In this document: piece by piece, positions 51,701 through 60,700 of the stretch
Position numbering within the stretch: the stretch's first letter is position 1
How the letters are laid out: every line of letters starts with the position of its first letter
NCBI GenBank assembly: GCA_917880885.1
Contig: OU862910.1
Span: forward strand, 17,186,710 to 17,250,709
From: Limnephilus marmoratus
Lineage: Eukaryota > Arthropoda > Insecta > Trichoptera > Limnephilidae
DNA: 64,000 nucleotides
Reading direction: 5' to 3'
Notes under the pieces: generated by a model
Databases searched by the model: none
Seen by the model: the letters and a program-made list of their open reading frames with translations, nothing else
Told to the model about the DNA's origin: nothing
Translations under genes and position numbers: made by a program

Positions 51701-54700
51701 TTATAAATTTAATAATTTTTTTTTCGGAACCTAAAAATATGGTATAAACAGAGAAATCTTTGTGGATTCAATCATTGGCTTTAAAACGCACCAAGCAGTT
51801 CATGTTTCCGTATTAATATTCGGAAGTACATGATTTTGTAATAAATGTGGCCGAATTGAAAACAGAATACCCAGACATTTCTATCGCTCAGGCGGTTATA
51901 TAGAGTAGTTTCACCACTAGCTGTCATCAGAAATCCGTAAGTAATATCCTTATTAATTTTTTTCATTAACAGTATCTGCAGGAAACATTTGTGAAATAAT
52001 CGGTGAAGATGAAATGTTTGGTATTTCAGGTTTTTTTAACTTTAGTAATGGAAAAAACAGAAAATGAGGAATGGAAACCAAAGTTTTAGTGGGCAAGTAG
52101 AATATAAAATAGCACAGCGCCCTTGAGGTGATTTTTCACAAAAACGTCTTTATACAAATTATTCAATTATTATTATTATTGGCATAATATTGAATAGAAT
52201 CATACTTTCTTCTACTGGAGGATCTGTGCTTGGAGTCAGTTTCATCCGCAGAGTCCTTTCCCTTGTGACGGGAACGATGCCTCCTTCTTCGCCGGGAACG
52301 GCCCGATCCTCGAGACACCTCACTCTCAGCATCTGATGTTCGGCGACTGCGCTGTCGGTGTCTGGAAATCACGAAAACCACTTATATAAGTAAAATTGAA
52401 CTCACATTTAGGCGGGCATGGCAAAAACCCACTGAAGGTAGGTGATTCATATTTTACCGAAAAAGTTGTCTGTCGAAAGATGAGAAAGAACACTATTTAC
52501 GGTAGTGCTGTATGAGTTTTCTTTAAATTAAGTTTAAGACAAAATATGTTGAGATGAGAAACTAAACGTCTGACTCATATAAGCTAAATATGAGTAAAGA
52601 TGGTGTGAAGCTTGATTTTGGTTGGTAGTTTAAGACAATAGTCGACATCTCGACATCTGGCATAAAATTAATGTGAAGCTTGACTATTTTACGGAATTTT
52701 TGAGCAGCATAATTAGGTTTGTTACCTTCTGCAAGAGCGAGAATCATTAGAGCTGTGACTGTCTATGGAGCTAGATCGGAGCCTGTTGGTGGAGGTCTGC
52801 GAGGGGGCCCCTGCGGCGCGGGGCGATGGTGGCCCCGAATAGAGGCCCTGGCGGGGCGGGGGGCGCGGGAAGGGTGCTGAGCGCGTGGAGCGGGGTGAAT
52901 CGGAGCGCCTCATGGAGCCCAGGGCGGCAGGAATGCTGCAAGTCGATCGGTAAGGGGATTCTAACCTGAAAATAAATATTTGAAAGGCAAGGGATATTAT
53001 AAATAGGTGTACTACAGTGATACGATGTATGTAATATTTCATGCGTCAGAGGTTTTAATTATTGATCTTAAAACAGAAGAATTTATTTTATCAGATATTA
53101 CTAGTAGGTAAAGGCATTGTCATGGTAAAAAGTAAAGAAATAGCAAACTGATAAAAAAATAATATCTTACGATAAAGCAGGCTGCGGTATTGAGATGGGC
53201 TTCAGATCTTGCGAGTCTCGTACTTCTATGGTTGAAACTGAAAAAAGGTACAAATGTGTTTAAGGCAGAATCAAATCTAACAAACATGCTAACTTCGATT
53301 GTCTGTCTGGGTTTTTTTTTATGAGCTCCACACAGAAGGCCCTGAGGATAATTTCCCTCAGGGCCTATGTCATCTTTGGGGATGCTGTGTGGATCTAGGT
53401 CTTGGTGGTCAATGCGTTTGCCCACCCACTGCGTGGCGGGCCGGATCGGAAGAGATTGGTTGAGGGAGACCTAACCTAGCCGGATTCTCTCGACCCATTG
53501 CCTTGCATCGCAGTGGAAGGGATGGATTCAGTCATGGACACATTAACTCCAGATAGGAATCTACTCTGCACCCCTTATACCCCTTTCCTTCCCAGAACTT
53601 CCTCTCCTTCCTTTCCCCAAAAGACCCTACACACAGCAACTCCGAGAATGAGTCCCTCTACACAGCAACAACAAAAGATGACATAGGCCCCCAGGGAATT
53701 TTTTTCCACAGGTCCTCCTGTGTGGAGCTAATGTAAAAAAAAACCTGTGGAGAAATTGATAATGGAAACAACGTTTTTCACAAATACTTACTTTGGTTAG
53801 AATCTAGGTTGCGCCGCATCAGCCGTCTGGAGGGGACACGGGTGAAGGCCGGAGGAGATCGCCCGCTCTGGCGAACACTAAAATCAGATGATAACTATGA
53901 GAGTTAAATAGTAACAATAAATAAATTATTTCAGATGTGAGGAGGTCAGTATTTTAATTCCACATACCCCACAAAGAGTAGTAGTATGCCTAGAAATAAA
54001 TGCGAAAATGTTTAAAAAATTTATGAATGGTATTCAATAAAACTTCAAAAATGTGATTCTGGTGCGTTATGCGAAGTAAAATCTTGCCCTCTAAAGCAGA
54101 AGAAGTCGAAAAACAAAAACGAAAAAGAAAAACAAAAAGAAAAGAAAGAGAAGCAAGAAAGGAAAGAAAAGAAAGAAAACAAAAGAAAAGAAAGAAAAGA
54201 AAGAAAGAAAAGAAAGAAAAGAAAGGAAATAAAGGAAATAAAAGAAAGAAAAGCAAGAAAAGAAAGACAAGTAACAAAATAAAGAAAAGGAAAAAAAAAC
54301 AAACAAAAACAAAAAGCAAATAAAAAGAAAATTTGAGAAAAAAAAACTAAATGAAGGATCTGCGTTGGCTCACCTTCTGTTTTGCTGCGGAGTCGGCTGC
54401 AGTCGGAAGAAGGCATGTTGCTCGCTGCAGCAATGCCAGAGATGGCGGCACGCGCCCCTGCTCGGGGTCTCGAACCCATACGTGCTCACCTCGTTCTGCA
54501 AACAATACAAGAAAAGCAATGAACATAAGTTGGAATTGTCATTTGGTGACATCGGTTTGCATTAAAATATAAATGGAATGTACTTCTATTATGTAGGTAT
54601 TATCTCTTCATTGGCGCACACCTGCCGTTAATTTGCGGTGTCCATCATTAGGGGAGATCCGTAAATCGTTGCGTTTGTTAAAGAAGAAGAAGCAAGCACG

Positions 54701-57700
54701 ATGCTCAATATAAACTTATAATAAAATCCTTGGCGGTCAGGGTCAAAACTTTAAATCACCATAAAACACACCGGTCTCAAAACAAATCTCAACAATAACA
54801 GCTTTTGAAATTTAGATTTGTTAAACATGTCTACTTAATTATGTTGGGACAATGAGAAAATTTAAACAAACTTCGTGACGTTACAATGAAATCCACGATA
54901 AAGCCAAACAATGTCTAACAACGAGATATAAATCTTTATTTATCTCGCTGGTGTCTAAGCTTACCCTTGGAATACAACATAGGGGGCACAAACCTTGGTC
55001 GTTGGTAGAGACGATACTGTTTTCATAGTGCTACCAACAACGGTGGTATTCTTTAAAGTGAAACTTACGATAAATCACTATTTTAGCTAATCTTTAAAGA
55101 ATCGTTTTCCATTATAAATACAAAAAATATGCTTTGTGAGCAGAATTAAAATAAAATGTCCCAGAGGTGCCAATATCTTTTTCTAACTTTTCTGTCTACA
55201 GATTTTCGATTGAGTTTCGCTAATATCCTCTTCATTTAATTAAATATTACAACTTGGAGTTTTTACTTATAAAGTTGAAAATAAAAAAGAATAAAGTATT
55301 CATCATAGACTTGCTGAAAAGACAGTAGATGTCGCATATTAAAAATAAAATGGATAAAAAATTATCCAGACACTATCTAGATTGCATTTAGATCGGGTTT
55401 GAATCTTGCAATCGTACATAAAGATAGCAGCCAATAAAAATATGTGTTAAGAAAAATGGAGATAATGTTGGTAGTTCTTAGTCAAAGTATGTTACAGTTA
55501 AAAATGACCGAATCGGATATAGACATCTTAGCTCAGTGGTCAGAGTTGTCGCCCGGAAAGCGGAAGGTCCTGGTTTCATGTCCCAGGGGTGCCAATATCT
55601 TTTTATGATTTTTCTGTCTACAGATTTTCGATTGAGTTTCGCTAATATTGTCTTCATTTAATTAAGTATAAAATAAAATTGTTAATTACGCGTAAACTAC
55701 GAAATTATGAACGCGGATAAGAAACAACTTTTTAAAAGTATAATTTTATGGCTAAAATTATCTGTGACAGTTTCCAATGATTAAATTTTTTTCTTTGTCA
55801 TGAAATCGTGGCCCCTAGACACCGTTTGCCAAGCGATTTTTATGTCTATTACCTATGTTCTTGGCGATGTAAGACACACAAAAAAAACATTTTTGGCTTG
55901 TGGCTTCCTTTTAATCTTCTAATTTTCTTAACGTTTCAGAAAATTTCTGTATTACTCACAGATTATAAAAATATGAGTTAAGAACCATTACTAGCATGAA
56001 ACCGCGCGCACACATGTGTCGTCATTGTCGCCAACATCTTTCACCCATACAACTGCAAATCGCATCTACGCACAGCGACGCCCGGCCTTTGTTTCTACCT
56101 ACATACCAAACACATAACTTTCATTGATAGTCATTTCCTAAAATGGCTGAAGTTAAAATTTTACCTATTTTTAAATGGCCGATTGGACATGGCAGAACAA
56201 TTTCAGTTCCTGCCAATCATCATAAATAAAAATTTAGATCCATTCGCATTGCCAAATAATGCCGACAATCAAAGTAGTTTTTAGGACTCGACAAAACTGA
56301 AAGTGAAACGCTTCCTGCGTTGTTTTCTAGATAGTGATAATCTGCCATGGCATCAACGGAGACCATTTTTGTGTATTTTATTTAGTCATAAAAAGGTTAT
56401 GTGTAGCCATTTAGCCTTAACTTAGTCCTGCAATGTGTGAGGTGGGAATGGGTACCCCGGAAACCATTTGTTGGATAACCAACACCTCTGCCATAGGTCA
56501 CCCCAAAATAAAAAGAAAAAAACACACTTATGTATTTTTGGCTACTTTAACATTCGTAGGAATTCAAAAAAATCTTTGAATCCCTTGGCGATAGGCGATA
56601 ACGTACTTTTGAAGCTGTCATTACAAGAAAACTGAAAAGGGTGCTTTCTGGCACCCGATGTACGAAGGGCACAATGATGATTTTTTTCTACAACTTTCAG
56701 TTATGAATTGGCTTTGTTTTAGATTTGGAAGAGTCGTATCACAGCTATCTTTAGCAGCTCTATAATGGGTACCTTTAAACTGCCTCTTCCGCGAGGCGAC
56801 AGAAAAAATTACATTATTATTCCATTTGAGAGTGTCAACGTTAATGGCCCAAACAAAACGACGGAGGATGCAAATTTTCCCACTCGAACTCCGTTCCCCG
56901 TTTCCCCTCTTTCCGAGGATTAAGCAGCGGGAATAAAATAAATTGAATCTGGCAACACTCGACCTTCGAAGTTATTATTTCACTTGGCAACGAAAGTAAC
57001 ATGAAAGAAATTATGCGTGGAAAATTAATAATCATCAAATTATATGCGTTATTGGGAATAACCTGATACAGCCATAAATATGTCATTTTTAAATAAAATT
57101 CTAGACGTATCGACTCATTTCCAGAAAAAAATAAAAATTGATTTCGAAAAATTGTTATTTTATCTAGTTATGTAAGTTTGAAAAAATATGTTTATTTTTA
57201 TTATAATAAGGTTATACCATTGTTGGCAGATTGGTTAAATTTTCAAACAAAATGTATTATACAACACAGGTTTCAAATCATATTATCATACAGTAAAATA
57301 AATCAATAAATTACTCGTATCTGGAAAGCTACTTTTCAGAATTTTAATTTTAGTTAAAAAAAATCCGCGCATTTGTGACGAAAATACTTGAGTTTTTTGT
57401 CCATTTATTACGGTCGTAATATATTTCAGATTTTTTTACACAATTATTTTGCCAAGATATTATTGAAGAATTATAAATCCTTATTATCAAAAAAATAAGT
57501 TGAAAAAGTATATAATTTTATCATCATGCGTTTGAGCATTTTATTGCATCTTGAACGTAGGTATATAAAGCAAATTGTGAATGAAACAAAACCGACATTG
57601 AATTATTAGTTAAAAATTCTGCTTCGGGGAATAATTAATCTTTCTCATCGAAACTGACCTGCACAGATGCAAAGGGTATGATCGCAAGACCACCTTTCAA

Positions 57701-60700
57701 CGAAATTTGAATTCTCGGCCGCTGGGCCGTAAAAACAAGAGAAAAAGCTTATTGCCGAAACTAGGAATTGCACACGGGACCTTCCGTTATTCGTGCCAAT
57801 ACTTTAATCGCTGAACTTTTTTGACTGGACTGAAACGCCCCCAAGGGGGCGATATCGCCCACGTTGAGAACCTATGTGCTAGAGGCATCTACTTATCCGT
57901 ATTTAATGTAAGGGAGGTGGTTTTTGACAAGACCGATGGAGTCATAAGAAGTAAGCTGGATTATGCTAGTGGTGTGTGGACTCCGCACCAAGCTAAATAT
58001 ATTAATATGCTAGAACAAATTCAGAAAAAGTTCCTTAGGTATGTCTATATGCGGATGAATGGAACGTACCCGAGATTCATGCACCATATGGAATTACTTG
58101 AGGCAACAGATAGATTTAGCTTGGAAACTAGACGTTATGCAAATCTTGCAATTCTTAGTTTTAACATAATCAATAATCGTATTGACAGCCCATTCCTCTT
58201 GGAATGTTATGGCTTATACGTGCCTGAAAATTTCAGCCGTAGTCGTCGACACGACTTGTTCAAAATACCATACGGCAGAACAGATGTTCTAGCACAGCAT
58301 AGCATGACAAGAGGAATGGTGCTGTTGAACGAAATATCGGAAACACTAGATATATATAACTCTTCTTTAGATAGCCTTAAGATTTTTTTGTATAATAATC
58401 ATCTTCCTAGGTGTTAAGACTGTCAAAATGAGAAAATTGTACAGTAATTGGATAAAAAATCTGTTGTACAATTAAAAAAAAAAAAAAAAAAAAAAGACCA
58501 CCATTCAGTATCGAAACGTCACTTGGGATGGCTTTCGTGGTTGGTGACCAGATCTGAATAGTCGGGTATTTACCAACCTTCCTCTCCACACCTCTCACTC
58601 TCTTTAGAATCACAACTTCCACAAATTGGGGATGCCATAGTCCCACTGGCTCAAGACAGTCCGAGAGCGGATGGGACTCTTGTGCGGTATGCTTTTTTTA
58701 CATTCACTCCACACAGGAGGCCCTGAGGAGAATAATTTCTTTCAGGGCCTATATCAAAATCGGGGATGAAGATGAAAGAGCGAACATGGGTCTCGAATGT
58801 TGTAGGAGGGAGGAAAACAGAGGCCGGTAAATTCTTCTACACTAAAGACTCAATAACGAGTCGTAGAAATGACCCTGTGACAAATGTCAACCGTGTAAAA
58901 ATGTTGGGCGCTCGTTTGGCCTGTTCCTTGACCACGCACCGGTGCGTAGGGACCAAAGGGACTAGTTCCTCGAAGCATCTTCCATTGAAATACCAATGGA
59001 ACAAGGACAGCAATTCCACCCGACGCCGGTGCTCTAAATATTGCAATTCTATCAAATGGACCACTTAAAAAGGCCTCAATCGACAACCCAGCTACAGCGC
59101 ATGTTGCATTCGGAGTTCTACATAATATTCGTATATTAGGTATTTGGTTTTATGTCACTAAACCGCCGTATTGTGTCATCAGGGAATTTCTTAAGACTTT
59201 GTTACGCACTAATCAAATCTAATGTTGTAAATAATGTTTTTATTAATGCTATTTCGTATTAAAAAAAACTAGTTATTTTAATTATTTAAGATAATAATTC
59301 AGCATTAAGATATTTTATTATTAATGTACGTAATACTCAAAACTATTAGGCATTTGATGCTGAATGGTTTATGCGCAAAGCGGGGCAATAAATTAACTAC
59401 AGGACTAATTAATTGTTAACATGTTTGCGTTTAATTAAAATGAAAATAATAATACACGACTACAAACAATAAACTAGGAACAAAGTGGAGTTTTTCAATT
59501 AAATTGAGCTAATAATAGTAAGTTACACATTGCACGTCCAACGAAATGGGATCGGAAGCATATTAATTTTGCAAAATGGTAATTTTATAGGGTAGGTCCA
59601 CTGGGAAGCTAATAGAGGGTGATAGCGCCCCCTTTGTAGAAAAAACACAGCACTTATTGTACTTCATGAATATATTATTCTGTACTATTAAATTTATTCT
59701 TCGTTATTATTCTTTCTAACAACTCGCCTACAATTTCCAAGATCACAACGAGTAAGTATTGTAATTTTAAAAAGCGCTAGTCGGAATTATTAAGCGTTGA
59801 ATTTTCCATTTTCTTTATAAAAATAGTTCGCTACAATGTGAAAAAATTCCGCGAAAAAGGAGGTTTCTTTTATCTGAATCTCCATACAAGGACAGACAAA
59901 GAAGATTTAGTCCCGTCTTAGCCTTTATCTGTGCGTTGTACAAGTTTCAATTTACATAATATTATTACAAATGAGAACACACCTACAGTTTGTCCAATAA
60001 AATAAAATAATACGGTTAGGTAAATTTATTTTGTTTTAGATAAATGAAACAATTTAACTTTGCTTGAACCACTTTTATATTTGAGTAAATCCGACCGGTT
60101 TCAGAACAACCGTTCCTTCTTCAGGGCAAATGTATACTGAAGAAGGAACGGTCGTTCTGAAACCGGTCAGATTTACTCAAATATAAAAGTGGTTCAAACA
60201 AAGTTAAATTGTTTCATTTATCTATAACGGATAACCACAAAGGTATAGCTACTTTCAAAAGTACATTATTTTGTTTTATCTAATACCGCACAAGATTTGT
60301 CCACTGTCAGAAACCAGTGGAGTTTTGGTATCCCTAAATAATAAGGTGATAATCATTAACTAAAAAAACTAGTTCCCAGCTAAGCAGACCTGCTTATTGT
60401 CTAAACACAGATAAATTACATATTTGTAAAAAGCATTAACTTTGTGGCTCGCCATAATTTACAATAAAAACACATATAAATTTGTTGTAGACCACTTTTA
60501 TTTTATAAACACTACCGATTTCAGAAGCACCCTTCCTAGCGTCAGGAGAATATTATAACTAATATTATAACAGTTATAATATTCTCCTGACGAAGGAAGG
60601 GTGCTTCTGAAACCGGTAGAGTGTTTATAAAATAAAAGTGGTCTACAACAAATTTATATGTGTTTTTATTGTACAGATAAATTAATTTCAAGGAACTTTT

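Larger units (their letters stand above)
54600..57820. other. Intron of the FERM gene, mostly unassigned
   Basis: The intron (54496-61821) contains SINE 2 copies, a repeat B 5' fragment (56437-56510, GGTGGGAATGGGTACCCCGG) and the dispersed repeat at 57110-57280 that is the inverse of 26750-27000. No additional exon was recognised. Confidence 0.5.
60038..60225. repeat. Palindrome 1 with hammerhead-like core
   Basis: Arms 60038-60124 and 60137-60225 are near-perfect inverses with a 12-base spacer (GGCAAATGTATA). The arms contain TAGATAAATGAAACAATTTA, ACCACTTTTATATTTGAG and the hammerhead-like core. In a FERM-gene intron. Confidence 0.9.

Noticed and set aside
53990..54323. Phe-rich or Lys-rich frames suggesting membrane or nuclear proteins
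   Set aside because: They translate the GAAA microsatellite.
57821..57880. Possible longer N-terminus of the LINE frame
   Set aside because: The residues before about 57880 do not match LINE proteins; the open frame simply extends into flanking DNA.
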